A stretch of 64,000 bases of DNA from Chionis minor (GCA_013398295.1 VZSF01001340.1:372001-436000), one strand, 5' to 3'; positions 23,401-35,638 are shown, counted from the stretch's first letter. The notes: generated from the sequence alone by a model not told the origin. A program made the numbers and translations.

Positions 23401-25751
23401 AAAGCAAAAATCCGCTTGCTTTGGTAAAAGCCAACTCCCCACCTCCCTACATAGTTTAAAGATGACAAGGAAGTTGAGTGTTTGCTAGAATATCTCAACC
23501 AGCAAGGAAAAATAAAGACCTCCGTCTACAAGAATAAAAGGCAGCTCTTCCAGTGTGTGCCCCGCTTTCATTTATGTCAGCTCCATTAACGCTCCGTGAA
23601 ATGACGGATCTGTAATGGAGCAGCTGACCTACAGCGGGACTGGCATCCATCGCTGGTGTACGCCAGATTTATCCCAGCTGCTTAGGTTTAGGTGCCTGCC
23701 TTTCACATGGTTAGGCTGTACTTAATAAAAAGTATCAGGGATCAAAAGCTAAAAAGTTTCGCGGTCTAGTTGCAAACAGAGATTTGTCTCTCAGTCAGAA
23801 AGGCTTCAAGCTTTCACATAAAAAATGGCTAAAACATGGAAAAACTGTCCAAACCCCTCTCTGGGGCATATACTTAACCCTGGTAGGGGAATTCAGTTCC
23901 TGGCCCTGCCTGGGCTATCATCTGCCTTCCGTGGGCTCAGTCGATACCAACGAAACACCTTTGCAATCGCAGCCTGGTCACTTCCCAGCAGACAACCAGA
24001 AATATCCTCACGCTTCGTCAGACAAATCCTACCCAAAGGCCGATGCGGTGAAAAGCAGCTCGTCTGCGCCTGGTGCTGTGGCAGGTGTCTATAAACCGGC
24101 GTGTCTGTAGGAAGACTTTCTCTGCTGTGATGATCTCAGAAAATCCCCAAGAAGGGCTGATGTGCCTGAACACTTTTCTCAGCCTCCAACCGAATCAATT
24201 GGTTTCATATTAGATTAGGCATTGATATGGTAAAATTCTTCCCTTCTTTTCGTCATTGTTGGTTAAAGATGCTCAGCAGCGTGCATGAAATCAGCTCTTG
24301 ACATAGTGTTCACACAGCAACAGCAGTTTTTTCAGCTTCATTTGGGACTCAGAGACCAAACACTGCCCATGGTTGTGCTTTAGGCATCTTTGCTATAACA
24401 GCATTATAAATATGTAATGAGAATTTAAAAGGCAGAAGGAAAATAGAGAAGGGAGAGACCCCATCTAAGTATCACACTTAGCTCCCACCATCTGAAAAGA
24501 GCTACGAACTCCAGCGTGGGCTCATCAACACGTAGGTAAAGGTGTCCTTGTTAAAGGATGACCACAGGAGGTCCCTGGCAGCATCCAGAGGGAAAAAGAC
24601 GTCAAGTTTCAGAGGAAAACTGACTCCCACATTTTTTACATGCTCTCATACTTAAAGAAGACAAAGCAGCTTAGCATGGAAGTATGAGGAACTCGTTTCA
24701 AGCAATTTGGATTTAGAACAACACTGGCAAGGTCATCCATGCTACAGATTTGAATCAGATCCCTGAAGGTTAGCCTGGGGAAAGCTGCTTTCAGACATCA
24801 GAGAGCTGAAACCAAGGCAGGTCATTCGGTACCCAGCCATCTCGGATGCTTCCATGGCCACCCCGAGCAGTTATCCACGCGCTTGCAAGTCCAAATCACA
24901 AAGACTCAAACCACAACCGTGACTAGTATCACCAGGTATCACTGGCTGGGCTGACGGTCAGAACCTTGACCATAGCTCAATACCTTTTAGCACACCTAAA
25001 AGGAGACAAAACTGTCATATCTATGGGACAGGCTTTGCCTGAACGGGACCTTTTTTGCTCCTATCAGCTCTCCTCAAGTTATACACAGACAACACTCCCA
25101 AACCCCTTTTTCCGACATGCGGCTCCGACCCTGCTCCTCAATCTCCAGGTCTTTTCTTTCCATTCTATCCGTTGACATGGGCGTTTAGCACTCCTGCACC
25201 GAAAGCAACGAATTTGGAAGCTTTTCCAACTTCCCCTTCAGATGATGTCACCCTGGGCGGGCGCCAGGCTGAGTTAGGAGTGAAAATCCTTCAGTTCAGG
25301 GTCAGACATCCTCCTATTTTTAGGCCTGATTTCGGTGTCCTGCAGCCAGCGGCCGAGCTGAACAGTTCGTGTTATTCAACCGCAAACGCCGGCCGGGGTT
25401 CGGACAAAGCTGGGCTTTGTGGCAGGTGAAGGGGCTCTGCAGCACAGGAGCCCCTGTTAAAGGCAGGCGGCAGCTGCTTTGCTCGGCACGGAGCTCCGGC
25501 AGCTCACACCGTGATAAAAACCACTTCAAGCTTCCTCCCTCCCTCCCCAAATGGCAACTGTAAATCCAAAACCAGGGTCTGAATCTGATCCGGCACCGCA
25601 GAGCACTGCTGGCTGCATCCCGCCCCACGAAGCCCTCTGGAAATTCGCACGGTGAGAAACGCGTCCCCTCCAGTACAAACTGGGAACTGGCAGCATCCCA
25701 GGGGATGGGAAGGGGGACAGGGCAGAAGGACTGCCCAGGTTGCCCAGAGAA
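17401..25751. other. Repeat-poor 8.3 kb, no gene recognised
   Basis: The longest stretch without a young repeat in the left half. It is GC-rich at 18000-19100 and 19700-20600, where long frames arise (257 codons at 18101-18874 and 196 codons at 20033-20623, both plus). Neither shows a known domain or conserved start context. Short T runs lie near 21957-21970 and 22297-22308. No RNA gene was recognised. Confidence 0.55.
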
Positions 25752-26135
25752 CCTTCTCAGCCTGGAGAAAAGAAAGCTCTGGGGAGACTTTTGAGCCCCT
25801 GCCAGTATCTGAAAGGGGCCTACAAGAAAGCTGGAGAGGGACTTTTGCTAGGGTATGTAGTGATAGGACAAGGAGTAAAGGCTTCAAACTGGGACACAGT
25901 TTGACAGATTTAGATTAGACCTCAGAAAACATTTTTCACCATGAGGGGGGTGAGCCCCTGGCTGGGGTTGCCCAGAGAAGCTGTGGCTGCCCCATCCCTG
26001 GAGGTTCAAGGCCAGGTTGGATGGGGCTTGGAGCAACCTGGTCTGGTGGGAGGTGTCCCTGCCCAGGGCAGGGGGGGTTGGAACTTGATGATCTTGAAGG
26101 TCCCTTCCAACCCAAACCATTCTGTGATCCTATGA
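25752..26135 (+). mobile_element. CR1 LINE, 5'-truncated 3' end
   Basis: Starts at CCTTCTCAGCCTGGAGAAAA (the FSLEKRRL codons of ORF2, diverged) and ends at CAACCCAAACCATTCTGTGATCCTATG. It carries the GGGAGGTGTCCCTGCCC word shared with the copy at the right end of the window. It is more diverged than the 1646 copy, and its reading frame is broken. Confidence 0.93.
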
Positions 26136-26389
26136 AAACACATCTAACCAGCTGGCAGACTGGGCACCACGCAGGAGGTGATGTCCAGGCCACAGAAGTA
26201 CATTTCATGGGTTACGTGGGACAAATCTCCCAGGGCTACGTGGTCTGGATTTGGCTGCACGGCACGCTGTGCCACCGCTGCGAGTAAAAACCATCCGTGG
26301 GTGAAAGGAAAAAGGAACACGTAGGGAATCATCTGAGCACATGACTTAGACCCACAGGTGCCCAGCTCTCTCTGCAAAGGCGACCCAGG

Positions 26390-27150
26390 GGACCAGCTCG
26401 GGCGTTTGCTCCGCCGCTGTTGGAAACGGGGCAGGATGACTCGCAGCCCTTCTTTCTGCAGGGACGCGGACGCCGTCCGCAGCACCGCAGCGACGCGCTC
26501 CGCACGGCCAGGCTTCCTGCCCAGGGACAGGCTGCGCAGCTCCGCTCGCGCCGAGACCGGCAGCGGTTACACGGGGTTGGGAGTGGGTGGAAGCTGGAAG
26601 GGCAAACCTGACACACTCTCCTCCCCGTACACCTCAGAGGCCACCCAGAGCGCGACTGGGAACGGAAAAGCAGCTGGAGCTGTGAAACGAAAGCACCCGC
26701 TGGCAGAAGCGACATGCAAGACACATGGCCAAGATCACCCTCCAAAACGACCGGAGTCAGTCCCTGAAGGCTCCGCAGAAATTATATTCACGTGGGAATG
26801 GGCGAGGAGCGGCATTTAGGGGAGTATTAGACCGATCGTGTGGGCTCATTTTAGGCTTAGTCAGAGCGGAGTTAAGAAGAAAAGGCAAAAGGTTTTGAGA
26901 CGAGCTGCAGGTCGACAGAAGAGCGATGGCGCGTGCAGCGCCTGCAGCCGGCGGCCCGCCGGGGCTCCCCAGCCCCGCTCCCCACCGCCCCGAGACACAT
27001 CACCATTTTTTGGGAGACCAATGGCTTGAGTTTGAAGACTCGCCGCAGGACGCAGACCCCAGGCAACAGCACCGGCCCCACGTGCTGAACGGGCTCATCT
27101 TTCAGCACCCTGTGAGCGCGCAGGGCGGAGGTGCAACCGTATGTGCTGTT
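26390..27150. promoter_or_regulatory. CpG island with no assigned gene
   Basis: CpG dinucleotides are very dense, roughly 30 in the first 200 bp by hand count and again frequent at 26900-27000 (GGCGCGTGCAGCG, GCCGGCGGCCCGCCGGGG). The sequence on both sides is far poorer in CpG. In birds such islands usually mark promoters. Open frames of 153 codons (plus, 26358-26819) and 138 codons (minus, 26329-26745) overlap it, but neither resembles a protein I know. It lies left of LHPP exon 6, in intron 6 or downstream of the gene. It may be the promoter of an unannotated noncoding RNA, an alternative promoter, or an orphan island. Confidence 0.6.
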
Positions 27151-27481
27151 GACAATGACTGAAAACCACAAACATGAATTGTAATCGTTTCAGGGCAAAG
27201 TGTGAACATGAGTCACATCCAGCTGCAAAAAGCACTGCCCGGCGCTGGCGAGGGACCGCAGCTCTTCACCCAAACCCCTTTTCTCACGTTAAGCCCGTAC
27301 TCCTGCCGCAGTACATCGGCACTCCTGTACGGAACCATCGGAGTTTCCCAGCACTTGTAGAAGATCTAAAGCTGGCACTGCCAGTTGCTTTATTTTTAAC
27401 ACCGGGTGAGTCACATCAAGCCTCCCAAAGGAGATGAAGACCAGCCACCAGCCCAAGCCCAGCAGAAGCAGCCAGAGGGTC

Positions 27482-27772
27482 AGAATCACAGAATCCCAGA
27501 ATCCCCAGGGTTGGAAGGGACTTTTGGAGATCATCTAGTCCAACCCCCCTGCCAAAGCAGGCTCACCCAGAGCAGGCTGCACAGGATAGCATCCAGGTGG
27601 GTTTTGAGTATCTCCAGAGAAGGAGACTCCACAGCCTCTCTGAGCAGCCTCTTCCACTGCTCTGCCACCCTCGAAGTACAGTTTTTCCTTATGTTCAAAT
27701 GGCATTTCCTGTGTTCCAGTTGCCCCTTGTCCTGTTGCTGGGCACCACTGCCAAGTGTGTGACCCCGTGCTC
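27482..27772 (-). mobile_element. CR1 LINE, 3' half of an interrupted host element
   Basis: Reverse complement of a CR1 of the subfamily ending GGGGATTCTGGGATTCTGTG. In element direction it starts at GAGCACGGGGTCACACACTT and runs to the tail at 27482. Its 5' continuation is found at 28388-28487, on the far side of another CR1 inserted between the two parts. Confidence 0.92.
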
Positions 27773-27774
27773 TT

Positions 27775-28387
27775 AGAATCATAGAATCACTTGGGTTGGA
27801 AGAGACCTTCAAGATCATCAAGTCCAACCATAAACCTATGCCAAAACCACCCCTAACCCATGTCCCTCAGCACCACGTCTGCCCGGCTTTGAAATACCTC
27901 CAGGGCCGGCGATTCCACCACCTCCCTGGGCAGCCTGTGCCAATGCTTGAGAACCCTTTCGGTAACGAAGTTTTTCCCAATATCCAACCTAAACCTCCCC
28001 TGGCACAATGTGAGGCCATTTCCTCTTGTCCTGTTGCTTGTTCCTTGGGAGAAGAGATTGACCCCACCTGGCTATAACCTCCTTTCAGGGAGTTGTAGAG
28101 AGTGAGAAGGTCTCCCCTCAATCTTCTCTTCTCCAGGCTGAACAATCCCAACTCCCTCAGCCGCTCCTCATAAGACTTGTTCTCCAGACCCCTCACCAGC
28201 TCCGTTGCCCTTCTCTGGACACGCTCCAGCCCCTCAATGTCTCTGCGATACTGCGGTGCCCAAAACTGAACCCAGCACTCGAGCTGCGGCCTCACCAGTG
28301 CTGAGTACAGGGGCACCATCACTGCCCTGCTCCTGCTGGCCACACTATTCGTGATACAGGCGAAGATGCCATTGGCCTTCTTGGCCA
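27775..28387 (-). mobile_element. CR1 LINE inserted into another CR1
   Basis: About 613 bp, same orientation as its host. It begins in ORF2 at AAGAAGGCCAATGGCATCTT (codons [20 protein letters not shown]) and continues through [20 protein letters not shown] to the C-terminus and the CCCAAGTGATTCTATGATT tail. It has the subfamily one-base frame change after YSQVG. It is the longest member of this subfamily in the window. Confidence 0.95.
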
Positions 28388-28487
28388 CCCACCCCATAGA
28401 TACCGACAAGCATTGATGAGATCCCCTCCCAATCCTCTCTTCTCCAGGCTGACCATCCCCACGTCTCCCAGCCTTTCTGCACCTTGT
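28388..28487 (-). mobile_element. CR1 LINE, 5' part of the interrupted host element
   Basis: About 100 bp: in element direction GGTCAGCCTGGAGAAGAGAG, then GGGGATCTCATCAATGCTTG and TATCTATGGGGTGGGTG, where the nested copy interrupts it. The 27482-27772 piece resumes at the next expected CR1 position, so both belong to one older insertion. Confidence 0.85.
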
Positions 28488-28799
28488 GGCGGTTCCCTTG
28501 GCCTGATCAGGCTGGCAGCCCCACTCCCACGCGCCTCCACAGCCGCCTGTCTCCATCACCTCCGCAGCTGCTGGAAGAGAAGCCACAGCCTGCAGCACAG
28601 CCCCCAGCACGGCTCTGGGACCGGTGGCGATGGCCGGTGGTCCTCTGAGCGCATCCCCTCCTCCGAGCACCTGGCTCCCTGACAACTGCACAGCCGCACG
28701 CCCCAGCGTTTGGCCGTACAAACACAGGGTCCCTCAAGGGCAGAAAACACACCGGGGACAAGCCAGCCGCTGGGGGTTTGTTGGTTATACCCACTCTTA
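28488..28799. other. GC-rich spacer between CR1 and LTR
   Basis: About 310 bp of GC-rich unique sequence. It shares an open minus-strand frame with the neighbouring CR1, which is a chance read-through. Confidence 0.6.
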
Positions 28800-28805
28800 G
28801 GGGAA

Positions 28806-29461
28806 TGTCCTGGTGTGAGCGACGCAGGACTAATCTCTTTCCTAATGCTTGGGAAAGCTGTATTTGTGTAAGACTCTGGTGTCTGAATTAGTGAGGATAT
28901 TTCCTGTACAGCCAGCCACGGTGCGGGGGTTTCAAGGTCTCAGTGTTTTGGAGCTCACCAGGTGCAGGGATGAGGAGGAGCGAGACTCGGGCGCTTGCCC
29001 CAAGCTGCCAACAGGATTGTTTCATACCATGAACGTCACATTCAATAGAAATTAGAAAGTCTGCTGCGAGGTGGCATTTTTTTTCCCCTTGGTCACGCTC
29101 TCCTCTTGATGGCAGCGATCCAGAGGACTTCTTGCCCCGGTGCCGGATCCCTGAGCCCTTCCCTTCTTCCTGAAGCCGTAGCGCTCGCAGTGTCCGACAT
29201 TTACTGTCCCCTGCTGGGAGCGCACGGCTTCCCACTGGTATAGTTGGCTGAGTATAATCCTTGTACAGTATATCTGGGTATCGGGATCAATATGGGTTCC
29301 TTTGTGTTAGTAGAATTATCCAGTTCTGTCCTATTAAATCTGTTTATCTTTCAACCCCTGGGTTTTCTTGTTTTCTTCCCGATTCCCCTTCCTGGGTGGG
29401 GAGGGGTCATCGGGTGAGAGAATAATTGTCTAATTTTTATGGGGTTTCTCAAACCATAACA
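28806..29461 (+). mobile_element. Solo LTR of an endogenous retrovirus, family A, second copy
   Basis: 656 bp from TGTCCTGGTGTGAG to CCATAACA, with GGGGAA on both sides (28800-28805 and 29462-29467). It is homologous along its length to 5487-6161: both contain GGTGCAGGGATGAGGAGGAG, TTTCATACCATGAAC, GGTGCCGGATCCCTGAGCCC and GGGTGAGAGAATAATTGTC. ATTAAA is at 29333-29338. The TATAAAT of the first copy is replaced by TAGAAAT here. No retroviral coding region is adjacent. Confidence 0.9.
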
Positions 29462-29467
29462 GGGGAA

Positions 29468-31346
29468 AAAACTGAGTATCACTAGATAAGCCTGCTGGTC
29501 ACCCTCCAGCACCCGTGGGCCACGACTGCTCGGCTGGTTTGTGCTCGCAGGGTGCCGGCACAAGGTACCGCTCCAGCACCGCTGCTCCCGAGCGTGTTTG
29601 CAGTGCCAGCAGGAGCCCAAGCCAGAAGATTAAATTTCAGATACTGAGCCGTTTGCTCGGAGGGAGTTACATCAGCAGCCGACTTGGCCTGCCTCTCTCT
29701 TGTTTGCTCCTCTCTGCCTCTGAAAACAGCGCTCTGCTTTGGTTGCATCAATCAGAGCAGTGGCCCCTCCTGCCACGCGCCCCATCCTGCTCGCCCAGAG
29801 GGCTCCGCGCACCAAGTGAGCTGGGATGACATTTAACTCCGGGGGAAAAGTACGCGGGGAAGAGGAATCTGCGCTTTAAAAAAAGGAAACCTCTAGTGAA
29901 ACCACAATTGTGCAGCTGTCGCAGCTCTGCCATTTCTGCAGCACATGTCAACGCGCTCATTAGCATTTTTATGGAAATAAAGTAGTTAGCGATTGGTACG
30001 GTATTCATCATCGCTGTCAAACATTGAACAAGCTAATACAGCTCGGCATTCTGCGAGTGACAAGTGTTGAGAAACATCACTGCACCCGGCCGGCTCCCTG
30101 GACAGCTTCGCTGGTGAATTCTTCTACTGCAGCCTTACACCAGCGCTGAAGAAATGCCCCTAAAGATAAAAAAAAGCAAGGACTGGCACTCTGTCCCGCT
30201 TCCTAGACGGGGCTGCTTGGGCTTGTAGCAGGGAGGGAGGCTGGGGGTCCAGCAGGAACTACAGGTGGCTCTGCCCGACCAGGAGCCTGCGGGTCCCCTC
30301 GGAGAGGCGGCTCAGGTGTCCGCAGTGACGGCGGGAGGTGAACGCACTCCGGGGAAACCCTGGAAAGACGCTGAGCTGCCTCCTTTCCGGCAGCGTGGCC
30401 ACCACCACCACCACCTCAGCTCATGAATGATGTGTGTGTGGGGAGGAGAGAAGCAAACATGCTGGACAAGCAGCTGCCAAGGGCTCTGGAGGTGCTCAGG
30501 GGGAGGCACACGGCCGCATCCGATGGAGGAAGGATTGCCCAGGCTGGCAGGTGCTACCAAAGCATCGAGGCACCAGAGCAAAAGAGCAGAAAGACAAAAT
30601 GGCCATTGGATTGGATGCTTTTCAGAGAGGGTCTGGAAGTGGTTTAGTCCCACACATCGAGCCCACCTGAGCCACGTGCCCTCCCAGGTCCCAGTGCCTC
30701 TTGCAGGGGCTGCCACTGGTACCACCGCCCCCCCTCTGCCCTGCGCTGATCCGCTTCAGGAGAGGGCAAATGGAAACCTCCGCGGCAGCTGCCCCCGCTG
30801 CCACGTCGTGTGGGTGTGAAGCAAGAGGGGAAGCAAAACTGCAGCACGGGCTGATGGGGTCGCTGCCATCTTGACTTGCAAAATGCAAAGCGCTTCCTTT
30901 CCAAAAGTGGCTGAGAAGCGACAGCCGATGAGAGCAGGACTGCTAAGGAAAAGTCCGTTGTTAGACAGGCAGAGAGCAGAACTTCCAAGACTGCTGGGTA
31001 ACGTTGCATTTCCTCACTGACCTGACACACTCCTCCCTTATTTTTCCTTGCCCCTACTCTCATCACAGACTGATTGCTTCTCTGATATTCAGACTAATTT
31101 TTTCAGCAGAGCATATGAGCAGTCATACAGCACCCACCATGGCTCTGCCCAGAGCACACTCTGCTTCCTCAGCATTTATTATGGTACCAACAAATAAATT
31201 AACCTGCTAATAAAAACAAACAGACAAACTCCTATCTCTCTTTCAGACTGAAGATAATTAAATTTACACAGTAGCTACAACATGGCAGAACTCTCTATTC
31301 CCCCTTGCTCCTTTCAGGTGTGTTTTAGCTCAGGTATAATCTGCAT
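29468..31346. other. No gene recognised; GC-rich
   Basis: GC-rich unique sequence with a short (CCA)n run near 30399-30414. Frames of 70 to 140 codons overlap on both strands. None is recognised. Confidence 0.6.
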
Positions 31347-31382
31347 GGAGAGGAGAGGAGAGGAGAGGAGAGGAGAGGAGAG
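31347..31382 (+). repeat. (GGAGA)n microsatellite
   Basis: About seven perfect GGAGA units in a purine-only run, ending in GAGATCTAGTCC. Confidence 0.95.
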
Positions 31383-32666
31383 ATCTAGTCCAACTGGTGT
31401 TTCTAATATAAAACAGTAACTTTACAGGAAAGTAAATACTTGGCTATGTCCAGTTAAGGAAACGGAAATACTCAAGAAAAGATGATGCTTTAGAGTCAGA
31501 GGGTAAAATCTTCTGCTTCTCAAGTTCACTACTTGTAGTTCAACAATAATGTATTTCCAATGCAATTCATTATTTTGCATTGCGATTGGCTATACGCTAC
31601 GCTGAAAAGCGGATGGTTGTACAATACCGGCGCACTACAGCAGCAAGAACTTAAACCTTCTCATAGGCCACTCATTCCAAAAGCTCCGGATACTAAAACT
31701 GCAATTTCTGTGTCTGGACATTTGAATGTACTGGGAAAAGGTAAGGCTGTCGCCAGAGAAGTACACGTATGCTAAGGCGCTGCAGTATTTACTCTGAACT
31801 TCCTCTGCCAAGCTGATTCAAAGATTACAGGAACCAAACTGCGGCCAAGAAATTGATAAACACATGTGCAGATCCTCACATGGACACAGCACACTCCGAT
31901 TTGAACATGCAATGAATGGCGAATATGACTACGCCTTCAGACTGACTGCAATCAGCTAGCATGCCGAAATGAAAAGCAACTTGCTGACACCAGATTTTAA
32001 TAAACGTTGCTTAAGACATGAACGTGAATTGAATTATAACACAACTTTTTACAGCGTAAATATGGGTTGGAAGTCTTTCCATTTAATACTTGAAACCGGC
32101 TTAATTATCAGGCCATCAAAATGCCTCTGGTCCTGTCTCAGCCCCAGGGGAGCGACTCTGCCCGCTCGTTCTCATCAGGCACCTCTGGTGTGCTCCGGCC
32201 AGGGCCGGGAGACAGGAACAGACGGCGTGAGGAACGCGGCCAGCAAGAGAGCGAGGGTGGAGGGATGCTGCTTCGCTGCAGAGCAGCAACATGTCACTAT
32301 TTCTTCACAAAGGAGAATGTCACTGAGCTTTCATTTACTTGTCATGAGCTTTCATTCACTAACGCGGTGAGAGCTGTGACTTTACCTATGGGTGGAAAAC
32401 TTTCTTTTTAAGAATAATTTTAGAAATTCATTTAGCAGGTTATTACAAAGACCCAGCCGGTTTTTCTCAATCCTTAATCAGTCGACGATGGCAGCCTAAA
32501 AGACCTTTCCTCTGTCACAACTTTCACGTTCATCACGTCTGGGTTTTTCTCCTGGCAAGCCTGTTTCCTACAAATCTGTACAAATTCTGGAGGTTTTCTT
32601 CAATCAGATAAGAGGAACACACCACAAGCCACTTTATTAAGAAAGTCAGGATAATTATACTCAGAG

Positions 32667-32760
32667 GATAATTACAAAGCGGGGAAACTGAAGAGCGGCA
32701 ACATGAAGTAACTTGACCCAGTTCTCCGGGAGAACAGTGGCAGGGCTGGAGAGAGATGGC
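32667..32760 (-). repeat. MIR-like SINE fragment
   Basis: The plus strand has GGGGAAACTGAAG, then AAGTAACTTGACCCAG, then CAGTGGCAGGGCTGG, in the order and spacing of the reverse complement of the MIR core (GAGGAAACTGAGGC, AAGTAACTTGCCCAAG, AGTGGCAGAGC). MIR is an ancient amniote SINE. The copy is diverged and lacks the tRNA-like head. Confidence 0.65.
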
Positions 32761-34607
32761 AGCTCTCGCCGGCCTCCATCCTTTTATCCTCCATCCCTGG
32801 GCTATCCTTTATGTCCATAATGAGGGAGCCCAGGGATGCTGCAGTACCAGCTATGGCCATGAGATAAATCCCTAATCAAATGAAAAAAACCCTCATGTGG
32901 GCACTCAGAGAGGATGAACCCACACTACCACACTCTGAAACCATCTCGGAGCCCACGGGCGAGCAGAGGCAGCGGGTACCACGGCCATGAACACTCCTGG
33001 AAAGTTCTTCACTTACAAATCAAGACCCGTACATAACAACAAGGAGAAAGGGGTAGGTAATTCTTCTGCCCTGCCAAAAAACACCTGCAATTTGACTCAC
33101 TGACGCACCTGAAAGCTGTTTCCAGTTTGACGGGGAGACAGCTGGAAAAGCCTCAAAGTCATTTTTCTCTGCTTTAACTTGCACGCTACAAAGAGGAACA
33201 AGGATATTACGCAGCAGCGCAGAATCAATAGTTATTGTGGAAATGATTGGTTTGACGTCAAGGCCAATTAGCTGCAAGTGGAATTAGCACATACCCTGTG
33301 CGGGAAGACATGTTCTTCCCCAGATGGGAAAGATGCTGGCTACGAAGGGCCTCCATGCAGGTGTGCAGAGAAGCTTCATAATTAGCATCATATTTCCCAA
33401 TGCCGAAAAACCCAGCACCAGCTTCTTCTCTCAGCACACAAAAGTCTGCAGCAAAGTCCTGACCTGTCCTGCAGACAGGACAAACTGAGAGTGGACAAAC
33501 CTGTAGACCAGACTGACCTTGTGCATTTGGATTTTACACCAAAGAAAGGGCCAGCTGAACTACTCATGCCATGCTGGAGAACCATGCTGGCTGAGGTCAA
33601 CTCAAAAAACCATCTTATCCTTATACCTTTCCATTATTACCCTGACTTGCGCCAACAGAAATTGTATTCCATGCTGCAGACGGGAATTATTGCATTTCAC
33701 ACACTTAATTTACACCAAGCCTGGTTTGGCTACTGAGAAAGAGCTCAAAGCTTGAGATTAAGCCATGCTTGAGGATTAAGCGCTTTACGGGAGAAGACAA
33801 GTAGAGGTGTGTGAGGAACATGCAAAGCTCGTCATACTGAAGGAAACTGGCTGCATGAATTTTACAAAACTTTAAGGATCCAAAGGAAGCGAGACACAGG
33901 AGTTTGTTTTCAGGGCCTCCACGCAAGCTGGTGTAAAACTGAATGTTTTCACAGCAGCTTAATCCATGCTTTCAATGTGACCTTGGGAGCAGCCAACACT
34001 GAAGATGACCTTGCAGAGGCCCAGGGAGCCCCGGGGCTCCATGCACACCCCGTTTGTTACTCCCGCCGGACCTCCTCAACCTGCCAGCAAAGCAAAGCCA
34101 ACCACCCCCACCCTGGATTCACAAAACCAGTTCCTCTGTGCAGCTGGGAGCTGGCACCCGTCACCGCCGTCACTGAGCAACACGGCACCAACACACCACC
34201 ACGGAGAAAGGCTGAAGTCAGCTTCCTGTACCCGGCTGGAGGCAACCAGCACCGCGGCAGACCTGTCCACCCCTGTCTACTGCTGAAACCTTCGCAACAG
34301 CAGATCAACCGATTCTTCCGTAAAAGGCTTTAAGGGCCAAAGGAGACTTTTTCTTCCATCTTATTAAAGCAAGCAAGACGTGCCGAGTTGCTCTGCAGCC
34401 TGCAACCTGCATGCACCCGCTGAAGTCCCTTTGAAATACAACAAACAGGACAGTTGCCTTGGCTCAGCTGTCACCTTTGGTGCATTGCTACCTTGGTGGC
34501 ACTTGGTGGGCAGCAGACCTCAAAGATGTTCATGTAAACTGCACTGACCCCTGAAATAAGGAGAGCTGCCCCGATGCACGCCCGTGCACCGGAGGTGACA
34601 ATGTCTG

Positions 34608-34622
34608 CCAGCAGGGGACAGC
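34608..34622 (+). promoter_or_regulatory. CTCF-like word
   Basis: CCAGCAGGGGACAGC matches the CTCF core (CCASYAGRKGGCRS) except for one G to A. The same 15 bases occur in reverse complement at 5891-5905 within the family A LTR, and with one change near 29212-29226 in the second LTR copy. Confidence 0.35.
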
Positions 34623-35638
34623 ATCTAGGTGAGGATGGAGGGGTACAACAGGACACTTTGGACCTTCAGAACTCCGTGCAAAATGCCTTCACCGGGATAA
34701 CTTGTGCAGATAATGTCATTTCCAGGTATCCAGCAGTATGCTGTGAAATGCACCTGCCACAATTCCTCGGGGTAGTTCCTCTGCTATTTTTTACTCTGTT
34801 CTCAAATCAGCTCTGCATCCGCTTTGCTGAAGTGAAGCACCGTTGCTGTGGTGGAAAGGGTAAAAACCAACTGGCAGTTGTAGAAACACAGAGACAACTC
34901 ACCTGGGGTGATCCCTCAGGTCCTGAGCTTTAGGACTCTCATAACCGAAATCTGTGGAAATCTCACCGCGCCAACGCTCGGTGTCTACTGCAAAACCCTG
35001 ACCCCTTTGTGCTTTACACTTACTTTGCAAAAACAGCCTTAGCTTTCGGGCAGGTCCCGAAGCTGTGGCTGATACTGAAGCGAACGTGCTAACGGTGCCA
35101 TCCAGAGGTACTTGGGTGTAGCACACAGCTCTGGGTCAGCAAGAACTACCACAGAAGTGAAAGAGAGGACCGATGCGCTATCTTACGTATCAGTCTTTAA
35201 ACTAAAGCCGCCACAAAATAATTATTTTAAATTTCTCTTGCCCATCAGCTTTCATTTACTTGGGGTTTTTCCCATCTCTCTCAATAGTCACCGTGTGTTT
35301 CGATTTTCTGTGTACACTAAATCAGTCATTCTCAAGAAGATCTACATCTCCGGTCGCTCTTGGCAAACAAGAGCTATTTTGTTTTACTCAGAATTGCTAA
35401 CAAGAGGACTGGCACCACACGCTCCATTTAGAGAGACACTCAGCTGGATTTCACTGCCATACAGAAGTCTGTGATTTCAGATAACAGCAACCACACACTC
35501 AAACAGGAAACATAACAGTAGAAAACAATCTTTTTTTCCTTATCTAGAACAGCTGAGGACTCCCCCTCAGCTGTGAAATCGTGACTCAAACTTGATACAA
35601 GTGGATGTTTTTCCAGCATATGATTATACATATTTATT

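Larger units (their letters stand above)
31383..35638. other. No gene recognised; AT-richer
   Basis: Unique sequence carrying the MIR-like piece at 32667-32760 and the CTCF-like word at 34608. It may belong to LHPP intron 6. No exon 7 (PSDEHHP-type peptide) was found. Confidence 0.6.

Noticed and set aside
27867..28721. A 284-codon minus-strand frame.
   Set aside because: Its first part is unique spacer and host CR1 read by chance, and the rest is CR1 ORF2 that leaves the true frame after YSQVG. It is a repeat, not a host gene.
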